Both the position numbers and the translations under genes were made by a program. DNA of 42,106 bases from Marivirga sp. (GTDB lineage Bacteria > Bacteroidota > Bacteroidia > Cytophagales > Cyclobacteriaceae). The notes below the pieces were generated by a model. The model saw only the letters and a list, made by a program, of their open reading frames with translations. It was not told the DNA's origin and made no database searches. The stretch spans positions 1 through 42,106 of the forward strand of contig NZ_JAGXGF010000198.1 in the NCBI RefSeq assembly GCF_024636815.1. The letters are read 5' to 3'. Of this stretch, positions 16,413-24,735 are shown in pieces (the stretch's first letter is position 1; every line of letters begins with the position of its first letter).

Positions 16413-17717
16413 ATGAAGAGAATTCTATTAACACTAGCATTATTAATAGGTGTTCAAGCTACAATGCTTGCACAAGATGGATGGAACTGGCCAGAAGATC
16501 CAGATAAGAAAGCAAAAGCAATGGAAAAAAATGCGCTTTATTCCGATATGCTTACTGCTGAAAAATATGAAGCTGCCAAACCACCATTGGACTGGTTATT
16601 GAAAGAAACTCCAGACCTAAACCCTTCTATTTACATACAAGGGGTTAAAGTTTATGAGAATCTAGCAGAATCATCTACTGGTCAAAAGCAAAAAAACATG
16701 CAAGACTCTGTTGTACTTTTGTATGATTTGAGAATAAAATATTTCAACGATGTTGAAAATGTGACCAACAGAAAAGCCAATGATGCTTATAATGTTTGGA
16801 AAGAAAGAAAAGACAAATATAAAGACTTATATGAGATTGAGAAAGAAGCTATCGAAATGCTAGGTGCAAAAAGCTTTTCTTCCAATGCTATATATTATAT
16901 GGATGCCGCAAGAAGATATAAATTAACTGGCGGTCCACTTACTGATTTGGATATTATAGCAATTTATGATCAGGTTCAGGATGTTTTGGATGAGATGCTA
17001 GCAAGTGGTGAAAGTGCACAAAAAATCCAAAAGGCCAGAGACTATGTTGAAAAGTTATTCAACGCATCAGTAACTATCGATTGTAATATTATTGATCAAC
17101 AATTATATCCGAAATTTATTGAAGATGGAAAGAAAATAGAAGACGCTGAAAGAATAGTGAAATTTGCTTTAGCAGGTGGTTGCACTAGCTCAGATTCTTT
17201 TATTGAGGCAGCTAAAGTAGTACAAGAGAATAGCCCTGAATTTGGTTTATCCCGAATGATAGCTATAAGATTGAAGGCAAATGGAGACTTAGAAGGTGCT
17301 GAAAAGTATTTCTCAAAAGCTTTAAAGTATACTGAGGATAATATCAAAAAAGCTGATGTACATATTGAACTGGCTGACATCGCTTCTAAACAGGGAAATA
17401 GATCACAAGCTAGGTCTTATGCCTATGAGGCTTTGAATGAAGACCCATCTAGAAAAGAGGCATATGTCATTATTGGAGATTTATATCTGAAAAGTTATGC
17501 CGACTGTAAAGGAGGAGAAGATGTAGTAAAAGATAGAGCAGTTTACATTGCCGCATACAATATGTATCAGAAAGGTGGAGATTCTAATAGAATGGGTGTA
17601 GCTAAAGAACAATTCCCTTCTAATGAAGATATTTTCAATTATGATTATGAAATAGGTGATGAGGTTAAAGTTGGATGTTGGATTGGAGAAACTGTCCAGG
17701 TTCAGATCAGAGACTAA
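16413..17717 (+). CDS. secreted tetratricopeptide-repeat protein
   Basis: The 434-residue protein carries a signal peptide (residues 1-20, cleavage after LAQ). The body is helical, with TPR-like units clearest at about 275-370 (GDLEGAEKYFSKALKY, ADIASKQGNRSQARSYAYEA, EDPSRKEAYVIIGDLYLKS). The end is the short IGDEVKVGCWIGETVQV segment that I recognise from Bacteroidota TPR proteins. It is probably periplasmic and a scaffold for other proteins; no enzyme motif is visible. It follows the putative barrel after 12 bases and ends at a hairpin terminator (17736-17771), closing the coaX unit. Confidence 0.8.
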   Translation: MKRILLTLALLIGVQATMLAQDGWNWPEDPDKKAKAMEKNALYSDMLTAEKYEAAKPPLDWLLKETPDLNPSIYIQGVKVYENLAESSTGQKQKNMQDSVVLLYDLRIKYFNDVENVTNRKANDAYNVWKERKDKYKDLYEIEKEAIEMLGAKSFSSNAIYYMDAARRYKLTGGPLTDLDIIAIYDQVQDVLDEMLASGESAQKIQKARDYVEKLFNASVTIDCNIIDQQLYPKFIEDGKKIEDAERIVKFALAGGCTSSDSFIEAAKVVQENSPEFGLSRMIAIRLKANGDLEGAEKYFSKALKYTEDNIKKADVHIELADIASKQGNRSQARSYAYEALNEDPSRKEAYVIIGDLYLKSYADCKGGEDVVKDRAVYIAAYNMYQKGGDSNRMGVAKEQFPSNEDIFNYDYEIGDEVKVGCWIGETVQVQIRD

Positions 17718-17735
17718 ATTTTAATAAAATGCATC

Positions 17736-17771
17736 AAAAGCGGTCATGAGTTCATTATCTTGACCGCTTTT
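17736..17771 (+). terminator. terminator of the coaX-OMP-TPR unit
   Basis: The arms AAAAGCGGTCA (17736-17746) and TGACCGCTTTT (17761-17771) form a perfect 11-bp stem with a 14-base loop and a T run to 17774. The lptC -7 box begins at the end of that T run, so terminator and next promoter abut. Confidence 0.9.
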
Positions 17772-17773
17772 TT

Positions 17774-17781
17774 TATTTTTG
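17774..17781 (+). promoter_or_regulatory. -7 box TATTTTTG abutting the lptC start
   Basis: TATTTTTG matches TAnnTTTG and ends 4 bases before the lptC ATG at 17786. It starts within the T run of the preceding terminator. The implied mRNA has essentially no leader. Confidence 0.55.
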
Positions 17782-17785
17782 CCTT

Positions 17786-18451
17786 ATGAAAAATTTAATC
17801 CTTTTTATATTTGTTTCCTTTGTTTTTGCTTGCTCTTCAGACTTGGAAGAAAAGAAAAAATTTGAGGCCTACACAGGTCCGATCATGGAGGTGGATACTG
17901 TGAAAATATTATACTCAGATTCGGCCAAAGTCAGAGTGATTGTAAACGCAAGCAAACAATATGAATTTGAAAATGGTGATAGGGAATTCCCTAATGATAT
18001 TTATATTGAATTTTATGAGCCAGATGGGAAGATGTCATCCACTTTAGAAGCTAATTCAGCTTACTATACTAAGGAAACGGACATCTATAAAGCAGAGGGA
18101 GACGTTGAAGTAATTGGATACATTGAGCCACGAAAGCTAAACTCCGAAGAATTATATTGGGAGCCTCAAAAGGAAGAAATTTATACAGAAACCTTTGTTA
18201 GAATACAATCAGAAGATCAGATTTCTACAGGAACTGGCTTAAGAGCGAAACAAGATTTCTCAAGCTATAGAATACTTAACCCAAGTGGAACAATTTATTT
18301 AGACGAGCAAGATAATACTTCGGACAAAAAACAAGATTCACCGCAGAAATCAATAAATAGCGAAAAGGCAAATACTGATAGTAGTAAAATTAAACCCGCT
18401 AAAAAAATTATAAACGGACCTAATGAGCCCCAGAAAGAAGCAAACAAATAA
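17786..18451 (+). CDS. lptC: LPS export protein LptC, lipoprotein form
   Basis: LptC takes lipopolysaccharide from the LptBFG transporter and passes it to the LptA bridge. The 221-residue protein has a signal peptide ending in a lipobox (VFAC, Cys16), so it should be lipid-anchored rather than carry the uncleaved helix of the E. coli protein. Residues 30-170 show the repeating beta-strand pattern of the LptC/OstA fold (DIYIEFYEPDGKMSSTLEAN, YKAEGDVEVIGY, ELYWEPQKEEIYT). The last 50 residues are a hydrophilic Lys/Asn/Ser-rich tail. The 3' end overlaps the next gene by 29 bases. Assignment rests on fold pattern and context; confidence is good but not absolute. Confidence 0.88.
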   Translation: MKNLILFIFVSFVFACSSDLEEKKKFEAYTGPIMEVDTVKILYSDSAKVRVIVNASKQYEFENGDREFPNDIYIEFYEPDGKMSSTLEANSAYYTKETDIYKAEGDVEVIGYIEPRKLNSEELYWEPQKEEIYTETFVRIQSEDQISTGTGLRAKQDFSSYRILNPSGTIYLDEQDNTSDKKQDSPQKSINSEKANTDSSKIKPAKKIINGPNEPQKEANK

Positions 18452-18650
18452 TAAAAACACAGAGCCGAAAGACTCAAAGCCCAACTTCATTATTGTAGGC
18501 TTAGCTTTTGCTTTCTTTATTATTGGTATTCACCAATCTATGACTGTAGGCTTCGAATATTCTTACTGGATTTTTATGTTATCCATAAGTCTCTTACTTT
18601 TACAAAGATACTTAAAACAAAAAAACAAAACAGAGGACCGCTCAAAATAG
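18423..18650 (+). CDS. small two-helix membrane protein of unknown function
   Basis: This 75-residue protein has a basic, hydrophilic N-terminus (residues 1-20), two hydrophobic helices (about 22-40 and 45-60) and a basic tail. Its start overlaps lptC by 29 bases in another frame, and its stop is 3 bases before the next gene. The tight packing argues for a real, co-translated gene. I do not recognise a family. Position between lptC and a CNNM protein suggests an inner-membrane role, but nothing specific can be claimed. Confidence 0.7.
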   Translation: MSPRKKQTNNKNTEPKDSKPNFIIVGLAFAFFIIGIHQSMTVGFEYSYWIFMLSISLLLLQRYLKQKNKTEDRSK

Positions 18651-18653
18651 AAA

Positions 18654-19928
18654 ATGGAAAGCAGTTATTTTACATATATTATCGTTTCTCTACTCTTTTC
18701 TGCTTTTTTTTCGGGAACAGAAATTGCTTTCATATCATCTAATAAGTTGCATATAGAATTGCAAAGCCAACAAGGTATCATATCTGGTAAAATTCTTTCT
18801 AAATTTCTAGAGAAACCTTCATCCTTTATTGGGACGATGCTGGTGGGCAATACTATTTCTTTGGTAGTTTATGGTATTTACATGGCCAAAATGATAGAAC
18901 CGCTTTTGATAGCTAACCTTCCTCTTTTCTTTCAAAATGATGTGTTTATTCTATTAGCTCAAACATTTGTCGCCACAATATTTGTCTTATTTGTAGCTGA
19001 ATTCACTCCTAAAAGTATTTTTCTGCTCAACCCCAATGGTTTATTATCATTTTTTGCAGTTCCACTTTGGCTTATTTATTACTTAACTTATCCAATCGTT
19101 TTCTTTATAGTCAGTTTATCAAAAGTATTTATAAAATATGTTTTGAGACTAAAATATGAAGAGGATAAACCTGTTTTCGGTCTAACGGATTTAGATCATT
19201 TCGTAAAAAACACTGTTCAACTCGATCACCAGGAAAGCAAAGTAGAGTTAGACAAGAAAATTTTTAATAATGCACTGGAATTCAAAACCATTAAGGTCAG
19301 GGAATGCATGATTCCAAGAACCGAAGTAGTTGCGGTGGATATAGAAGATACAACTGAAGAATTGAAGGATGCTTTTAATGATAGCGGCCATTCTAAAGTA
19401 TTAATTTATAAAGACACTATTGATGATGTTATTGGGTATTGCCACTCACTAGCTTTATTTAAAAAACCTTCTTCCATCAAAGAGATATTAACGCCTATTA
19501 TTATTGTGCCTGAAACCATGCCTGCTAATGAATTAATGATACAGTTTATTCAAGAGCATAAAAGTTTGGCCTTAGTAGTGGATGAATTTGGCGGTACTTC
19601 AGGGATTGTGAGTTTAGAAGATATCATTGAAGAAATATTTGGTGAAATTCAGGATGAACATGACGATGAAGATTTGGTGGAGGAAAAAATTTCTGCGGAC
19701 ACCTTTATTTTTAGCGCTAGGCTTGAAATCGATTATATAAACGATAAATATTATTTAAACCTGCCGGAAGGTGATTATGATACTTTAGGAGGTTTTATTT
19801 TATCCATAACAGAGAATTTCCCGCAATTAAACGAGGAAGTGAGCAGCCCTCCTTTTCGATTTGTGATAGAAAGTATGGAAGAAAACAGAATAAATCTTGT
19901 AAAATTAATTATCACTAACCCAAATTAA
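18654..19928 (+). CDS. CNNM/CorC-family membrane protein (DUF21-CBS-CorC_HlyC)
   Basis: The 424-residue protein has an N-terminal DUF21 membrane domain with about four helices (residues 1-165, opening FSAFFSGTEIAFISSNKLHI). A linker, a pair of CBS domains (about 210-330, containing RECMIPRTEVVAVD and LALVVDEFGGTSGIVSLEDI) and a C-terminal CorC_HlyC domain (about 345-420, ending YDTLGGFIL and RFVIE) follow. This layout defines the CNNM/CorC family, members of which export Mg2+ or affect its homeostasis; the old name 'hemolysin' is misleading. It starts 3 bases after the small membrane gene and precedes the PpiD-like gene, which has its own promoter. Confidence 0.92.
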   Translation: MESSYFTYIIVSLLFSAFFSGTEIAFISSNKLHIELQSQQGIISGKILSKFLEKPSSFIGTMLVGNTISLVVYGIYMAKMIEPLLIANLPLFFQNDVFILLAQTFVATIFVLFVAEFTPKSIFLLNPNGLLSFFAVPLWLIYYLTYPIVFFIVSLSKVFIKYVLRLKYEEDKPVFGLTDLDHFVKNTVQLDHQESKVELDKKIFNNALEFKTIKVRECMIPRTEVVAVDIEDTTEELKDAFNDSGHSKVLIYKDTIDDVIGYCHSLALFKKPSSIKEILTPIIIVPETMPANELMIQFIQEHKSLALVVDEFGGTSGIVSLEDIIEEIFGEIQDEHDDEDLVEEKISADTFIFSARLEIDYINDKYYLNLPEGDYDTLGGFILSITENFPQLNEEVSSPPFRFVIESMEENRINLVKLIITNPN

Positions 19929-19952
19929 GCTAAAAGTAATAAATGGAATCAC

Positions 19953-19983
19953 TTTGATATTAATCATTTATACTATTATTTTG
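19953..19983 (+). promoter_or_regulatory. promoter of the PpiD-like gene (TTTG-N19-TTATTTTG)
   Basis: TTTG (19953-19956) is followed after 19 bases by TTATTTTG (19976-19983), one mismatch from TAnnTTTG. The start codon lies 22 bases further on. Both elements and the spacing fit the Bacteroidota primary sigma pattern. Confidence 0.55.
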
Positions 19984-20005
19984 CGAATCTTTGAAATAAA
20001 CAAAC

Positions 20006-22117
20006 ATGGGAGTATTTAATACATTAAGAGTAAAAATGGGGTCGGTATTGATCGCCCTGATAGGATTATCCATATTAGCTTTCTTGCTAACTGACTTGCT
20101 TGGGCCAGACTCCATGCTTTTAGGAGGTGGGAGATCAAATGACGTTGGTGAAATTGCTGGTGAAACTATAAACTTACCTGAGTATCAGCGTAAAGTTGAA
20201 GAATTCAAAAACAATTTCAGAGCTGGAAATGGCAGAACTCCTACTGATCAGGAAATGACCTCAATCCGTCAACAAGCATGGGATTATCTTATCATAGAAA
20301 AAGCTTTTCAAGAGCAATATGATGAGTTAGGTCTTGAAGTCACTAATGAAGAATTGGTGGATATGGTTCAAGGTAATAACATCAGTCCTATTGTAAGACA
20401 GAATTTCACTAATCCTGAAACTGGCGAATTCAATAAAGAGCAAGTTGTAAATATTATTAGAAATATTGCTCAAGCTCCGGCAGAACAACAAGCACAATGG
20501 TATTCATTTGAATCTTCATTGGTTCCTGCAAGAGCTAGAACCAAATACGATGAGCTATTAGGTTCTTCTACCTATATCACAACTACAGAAGCTCAAAGAG
20601 CTTATCAAAAAGAAAATGAAACTGCTGAGGTAGAATATTTATATATCCCTTATTATTCAGTGAAAGATTCAGTAGTAACTCCGTCCGATTCAGAATTAAA
20701 GAGCTATTACAATGAAAATAAGGATAAATATGAAACTGATGCTACCAGAACAATCAGTTATGTAAGCTTTGAACTACTGCCATCAGGAGAAGATTCAACC
20801 TATATAAAAGAAGAAATTGAGGAATTAAAATCAGAATTTCAGAAAGTCGAAGATGATTCAGCTTTTGCTCGTTTAAACTCTGATAGAAGTAATTCCTTTA
20901 GAACTTATCCAATTTATCAACTTCCTAGAATATTGGCATCTAATACTAACATATTGAAGGAAGGTGATGTTATTGGTCCATACATTGAAGACGGTGCTTA
21001 CATTTTATACAAAACTTCTGAGATTTATGAAGACACTGTTTCTTCTGTTAAAGCAAGCCATATTCTAATTGAAGCTGAGGATGATAGTGATGCTGCTGAC
21101 GCTAAAGCAAAGCAAGAAGCACAAGAAGTACTTCAAAAGGCTAAAAGTGGTCAAGACTTTGCGGAATTAGCAAAAGATTATAGCGATGGCCCTTCTGCTA
21201 CAAGAGGTGGAGATTTAGGTTGGTTTAGAGAAGGACAAATGGTAGATGAATTTAATGAGGCTGTTTTCGCTAAATCAGGTGCAGGAGTTATTAATAATGT
21301 TATCAAAACTCAGTATGGCTACCATATTATTAAAGTTACAGAAGAGAAAACTTCCAAAACTTATAAGATAGCTACTATCTACAGAGATATTTTACCTTCT
21401 GAATCAACTAGAGATAATCTTTATAGAAAGGCTGATTTATTTGCTGCCTCAAATAACAATTATGCAGAGTTTACTGCATCCGCAGAGGAAAGTAATTACA
21501 GCGTAAGAAGTTCAGGTAAAATGACACCTAATCAAAGAACTATAGGAAACTTAGGTTCTGCAAGACCATTAGTAAGATGGGCTTTTACAGAGGCTTCAAA
21601 AGGCAAAATTTCAGAAGTGTTTGAAACAGACTCTCATTTTGTTGTTGCAGTTTTAACAAATGAAACTGAAAAAGGAACTGCTGATTTTAATGAGGTTAAA
21701 GCTATAGTTTCCAGAGAATTAAAAGAAAAACTTAAAGGAGATATAATTAAGGAAAAATTATCTGACTTATCAGGTAATTTAACTGAAATAGCTACTGCTT
21801 ACGGAACTGATGCAAATGTTTATACATCAACTGACGTAAAAATTTCTTCAAATTCATTACCTAATGTAGGGCAAGCACCTACGGTTATTGGAACTATCTT
21901 CGGATTGGAATTGAACACTCAATCGCAACCTTTAGAAGCGAATAATGGTATAGTAATCGTAAATGTGTTGAATAGAACACCAGCGCCTGAAATTGCAGAT
22001 TATAATGCATATAAAGATCAATTAGCCCAAAGCAGAAAGAATAGTGTTTCTTTTGAAATTAAAGCTGCAATTGAAGAAAAAGCTGATATAGTAGATGAAA
22101 GGTATAAGTTCTATTAA
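20006..22117 (+). CDS. membrane-anchored peptidyl-prolyl isomerase, PpiD/SurA type
   Basis: The 703-residue protein is a periplasmic foldase anchored by one N-terminal helix (about residues 11-33). A SurA-N-like chaperone region follows (roughly 40-200). A parvulin PPIC domain lies at about 345-450, with VKASHILIEAE, ARGGDLGWFREGQMVDEF-like and QYGYHIIKV motifs. The remaining 250 residues have the helical pattern of PpiD C-termini. It would help newly exported outer-membrane proteins fold. It lies just after the lptC-CNNM block and ends at a strong hairpin terminator. Whether it matches E. coli PpiD or SurA in function is open; the membrane anchor favours PpiD. Confidence 0.92.
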   Translation: MGVFNTLRVKMGSVLIALIGLSILAFLLTDLLGPDSMLLGGGRSNDVGEIAGETINLPEYQRKVEEFKNNFRAGNGRTPTDQEMTSIRQQAWDYLIIEKAFQEQYDELGLEVTNEELVDMVQGNNISPIVRQNFTNPETGEFNKEQVVNIIRNIAQAPAEQQAQWYSFESSLVPARARTKYDELLGSSTYITTTEAQRAYQKENETAEVEYLYIPYYSVKDSVVTPSDSELKSYYNENKDKYETDATRTISYVSFELLPSGEDSTYIKEEIEELKSEFQKVEDDSAFARLNSDRSNSFRTYPIYQLPRILASNTNILKEGDVIGPYIEDGAYILYKTSEIYEDTVSSVKASHILIEAEDDSDAADAKAKQEAQEVLQKAKSGQDFAELAKDYSDGPSATRGGDLGWFREGQMVDEFNEAVFAKSGAGVINNVIKTQYGYHIIKVTEEKTSKTYKIATIYRDILPSESTRDNLYRKADLFAASNNNYAEFTASAEESNYSVRSSGKMTPNQRTIGNLGSARPLVRWAFTEASKGKISEVFETDSHFVVAVLTNETEKGTADFNEVKAIVSRELKEKLKGDIIKEKLSDLSGNLTEIATAYGTDANVYTSTDVKISSNSLPNVGQAPTVIGTIFGLELNTQSQPLEANNGIVIVNVLNRTPAPEIADYNAYKDQLAQSRKNSVSFEIKAAIEEKADIVDERYKFY

Positions 22118-22139
22118 TTTATTATATACTTAATATTTT

Positions 22140-22165
22140 AAGGGGCTTTTTAGCCCCTTTTTTTT
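22140..22165 (+). terminator. terminator after the PpiD-like gene
   Basis: The stem AAGGGGCT (22140-22147) with AGCCCCTT (22152-22159) has a TTTT loop and a run of T to 22165. It separates the foldase gene from the DUF493 gene. Confidence 0.93.
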
Positions 22166-22187
22166 GTGATGAAAAATAATTGAAAGT

Positions 22188-22454
22188 ATGAGTACAGAAA
22201 AAGATATCGAATCTTTCAGAGAAAAACTGGAAGCCGTTTCGGAATGGCCTAGCCTTTATATGTTTAAATTTATCGTAGAAGCAGAAAAGCAGGATCAGAT
22301 TAAAGATATATTTGAAAATCATGAGGTAATTGTAAAGCCTTCCAGTAAAGGCAAATATGTGAGCTTGACCATAAAAATGTTAGCTAATTCTGCTGAGCAG
22401 ATAATTGAGAAGTATCTGGAAACCAATAAAGTAAAAGGCGTTATCGCTTTATAG
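22188..22454 (+). CDS. DUF493 (YbeD-like) family protein
   Basis: This 88-residue soluble protein matches the DUF493/YbeD family, a small alpha/beta fold resembling ACT-type regulatory domains. Visible family features are the opening W-P-x-x-Y-x-F-K strand (EWPSLYMFKFIVEA), the central VKPSSKGKYVSLTIKM strands and the final VKGVIAL strand. The biochemical role is unknown; in E. coli ybeD sits near the lipoate genes, but no lipoate gene is seen here. It follows a terminator by 22 bases, and no clear promoter box is visible. It precedes the pterin dehydratase gene by 58 bases. Confidence 0.88.
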   Translation: MSTEKDIESFREKLEAVSEWPSLYMFKFIVEAEKQDQIKDIFENHEVIVKPSSKGKYVSLTIKMLANSAEQIIEKYLETNKVKGVIAL

Positions 22455-22512
22455 AATAAGACAATGTAACAATTCAATTTTAGAGCGGTTAAAGAAGTAA
22501 AAGGAAAAGATT

Positions 22513-22743
22513 ATGTGGAAAGAAGAAAACAATACGCTAAAAAGAACATTAGAATTTAAAGATTTTACTGAAGCTTTCGGCTTTATGGCTAAAGTGGCCA
22601 TTGTAGCTGAAAAAATGGGACATCATCCTAATTGGTCTAATGTATATAACAAAGTTAGCTTTGAATTGACGACTCATGACGAGGGAAACAAGATTACTGA
22701 AAAAGATAGAAAGCTTGCTGAGGAAATTGATAAATTAGTTTAA
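22513..22743 (+). CDS. pterin-4a-carbinolamine dehydratase
   Basis: This enzyme dehydrates 4a-hydroxytetrahydrobiopterin to recycle the cofactor of aromatic-amino-acid hydroxylases. The 76-residue protein is a compact form of the family with the active-site motif [12 protein letters not shown] (residues 37-48), the second conserved His in LTTHD and a C-terminal helix. The N-terminal arm is shorter than in many homologues, which run about 95-110 residues. No hydroxylase gene is in the window, so the partner enzyme is unknown. It lies between DUF493 and rsmI; the rsmI -7 box begins 10 bases after its stop. Confidence 0.9.
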   Translation: MWKEENNTLKRTLEFKDFTEAFGFMAKVAIVAEKMGHHPNWSNVYNKVSFELTTHDEGNKITEKDRKLAEEIDKLV

Positions 22744-22760
22744 TAAAATCTTTACTTTTG
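22727..22760 (+). promoter_or_regulatory. promoter of rsmI abutting the start codon
   Basis: TACTTTTG (22753-22760) matches TAnnTTTG, and TTG (22727-22729) lies 23 bases before it, at the long edge of the usual range. Only 3 bases separate the box from the rsmI ATG at 22764, implying a leaderless message. Confidence 0.55.
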
Positions 22761-22763
22761 GGG

Positions 22764-23447
22764 ATGGAGCAATCAGAAACTCAACTTTACTTGGTGCCCA
22801 CCCCCATTGGTAATTTGGAGGATATGACCTATAGAGCGGTCAATATCCTCAATAGTGTGGATGTAATTTTAGCAGAAGACACTAGAACCTCAGGCAAGCT
22901 GCTCAAGCATTATGACATCAAAAAACCGCTGCAGAGTTTTCATATTCATAATGAACATAAAAAAGTAGCCCAAGTAATTGAGGATTTAAAAGCAGGAAAA
23001 ATTATGGCATTGATATCCGATGCCGGAACACCCGGAATCTCAGATCCGGGTTTTTTATTGGCTAGAGAAGCCTTGAAGAATAATATTAAATTAGAATCCC
23101 TCCCGGGAGCTACCGCCTTAATCCCCGCATTAATTAAATCAGGATTTCCAAATGATAGATTTATATTTGAAGGCTTTTTGCCTCATAAGAAAGGCCGAAA
23201 AACAAGAATTGAGAATTTGAAGGAAGAAGATCGCACTATCATTTTTTATGAATCACCTCACCGCTTGCTCAAAACATTAAAACAATTAGCTGAAGTAATG
23301 GGAGAAGAACGTATGGCCTCTGTTTCCCGAGAGCTTACAAAATTATTTGAAGAAACAATTACAGATACATTAGCTGGGCTGATAGAGCATTTTGAAAAAA
23401 CAGCCCCTAAAGGAGAAATTGTATTGGTACTAAATGCTAAATCATGA
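22764..23447 (+). CDS. rsmI: 16S rRNA (cytidine-1402 2'-O)-methyltransferase
   Basis: RsmI methylates the ribose of C1402 in the 16S rRNA decoding centre using S-adenosylmethionine. The 227-residue protein shows the family hallmarks LYLVPTPIGNLEDMTYRA near the N-terminus, ILAEDTRTSGKLLKHY, ALISDAGTPGISDPGF and FEGFLPHKKGRK. I use the ATG at 22764: an in-frame TTG two codons upstream lies inside the -7 box, and the conserved LYLVPTP motif begins only 9 residues in, so the start cannot lie further downstream. The stop overlaps the start of lnb by four bases (ATGA), a typical coupled pair. Confidence 0.96.
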   Translation: MEQSETQLYLVPTPIGNLEDMTYRAVNILNSVDVILAEDTRTSGKLLKHYDIKKPLQSFHIHNEHKKVAQVIEDLKAGKIMALISDAGTPGISDPGFLLAREALKNNIKLESLPGATALIPALIKSGFPNDRFIFEGFLPHKKGRKTRIENLKEEDRTIIFYESPHRLLKTLKQLAEVMGEERMASVSRELTKLFEETITDTLAGLIEHFEKTAPKGEIVLVLNAKS

Positions 23448-24607
23448 TTAAAAAACTACTATTAGGAATACTATTTTTTGCTTCTTTTGAAGTTTCCTCA
23501 CAAAACACTCTTTCTAAAAATGCTGAAATGAGTTTAATTACCGTTGCCCCCGGTGATGAACTCTACTCTGGATTTGGACACTCAGCATTATGGGTAGAGG
23601 ATCAAAGTAAAGGCTTGAGCGTAGTCTTTAACTACGGAACTTTTGATTTTGAGACACCTGGCTTCTATATGAAATTCATAAGAGGGAAGTTGGACTATAT
23701 GCTGTCTGCGGGAAGATTATCTTACCTAGTGAATTCAGCTAAAGCTGAAAAAAGATCAGTCATTCAACAGAAACTCAATTTAAATTTAGAGCAAAAAAAC
23801 CAAATCTATAACTTCCTTTTGGAGAATATAAAACCCGAAAATAGATTTTATCAATATGATTTTTTCTTTGATAATTGTTCTACCCGCTTTAGAGATTTAC
23901 TTGAGAATGTTTTAGGTGACGGATTAGTTTGGGAAAGAGATGCAGAAGGGCTTACATTCAGAGAATATCTGGACATTTATTTGGCCGATAAGCCATGGCA
24001 AGACTTCGGTATCGATCTGCTTTTGGGTCAACCCACAGATGATTTGGCAGATAAAAGAAATGAGATGTTTCTGCCCGATTTATTGATGTTACATTTTGAT
24101 GAAGCCACTTATAATGGAAAACCTATAGTTGAGGATAAAATCATTATTTATGAAGCTGAAGAAAATGAGGATAAAGCCGGGTTTCAAATTCTCCCTGAAT
24201 ACATAACATGGTTTTTATGTCTATTTGGAATATTCCTGAGCGTAAGGCATCACAAGTCAAAATTGAACGATGTTTGGTACAACAGAACTCTTTTTGTAAT
24301 AACTGGACTATTGGGTTGCCTTATATTCTTTTTATGGTTTTTATCAGATCATGTAGTAACAGTGAATAACTGGAATATGATTTGGGCATTTCCATTAAAT
24401 ATCGTTTTAGCCTTTTTGCTATTCAAAAAACCGGCAAAAAAATGGCATACAGCATTTTACGCGATATTCGGAATCATTCAATTTATGGTTTTGGGGTTTT
24501 TCTATACGTTACCGCAAGCCATGCATGCAGCCGTATTGCCAATCGTTTTATATTTCGCCTTTAAATCTTTTAATCTATTATACAGAACAAAAAAAATGAA
24601 TGTATAA
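23444..24607 (+). CDS. lnb: lipoprotein N-acyltransferase Lnb-like (DUF4105)
   Basis: The 387-residue protein has a signal peptide (1-20), a periplasmic DUF4105 domain (about 25-235) and five C-terminal membrane helices (about 250-380). The DUF4105 domain contains the two residues expected of its NlpC/P60-like catalytic centre: His46 in SGFGHSALWVED and Cys145 in FFDNCSTRFRD. In Bacteroides this architecture is known as Lnb, which adds the third acyl chain to lipoproteins in place of the usual Lnt. The role here is inferred from that match. It is coupled to rsmI by an ATGA overlap. Two predicted lipoproteins in this window (LptC and the one at 26072) would be potential substrates. Confidence 0.85.
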   Translation: MIKKLLLGILFFASFEVSSQNTLSKNAEMSLITVAPGDELYSGFGHSALWVEDQSKGLSVVFNYGTFDFETPGFYMKFIRGKLDYMLSAGRLSYLVNSAKAEKRSVIQQKLNLNLEQKNQIYNFLLENIKPENRFYQYDFFFDNCSTRFRDLLENVLGDGLVWERDAEGLTFREYLDIYLADKPWQDFGIDLLLGQPTDDLADKRNEMFLPDLLMLHFDEATYNGKPIVEDKIIIYEAEENEDKAGFQILPEYITWFLCLFGIFLSVRHHKSKLNDVWYNRTLFVITGLLGCLIFFLWFLSDHVVTVNNWNMIWAFPLNIVLAFLLFKKPAKKWHTAFYAIFGIIQFMVLGFFYTLPQAMHAAVLPIVLYFAFKSFNLLYRTKKMNV

Positions 24608-24622
24608 AGCGGTCCATGACTG

Positions 24623-24735
24623 ACTTTTTATTTGAGGTCACAAAAGCCCCCTTTTCTGCCAAAGGCTGACCATCCTTTGGCTGTACTTCCCCCAATGGGA
24701 GAAAACGCACTGAAAAACTTTTACTTTTTATTTGA
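24623..24735. repeat. intergenic element: 13-bp direct repeats around a hairpin
   Basis: The gap between lnb and suhB (24608-24763) holds ACTTTTTATTTGA twice, at 24623-24635 and 24723-24735, exactly 100 bases apart. Between them is a more GC-rich stretch with a perfect 8-bp hairpin (GCCAAAGG 24658-24665 with CCTTTGGC 24674-24681). On the minus strand one frame stays open across the centre, reading LPLGEVQPKDGQPLAEKGAF without a good start. I cannot tell whether this is a dispersed repeat unit, a gene relic or chance. Confidence 0.5.
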
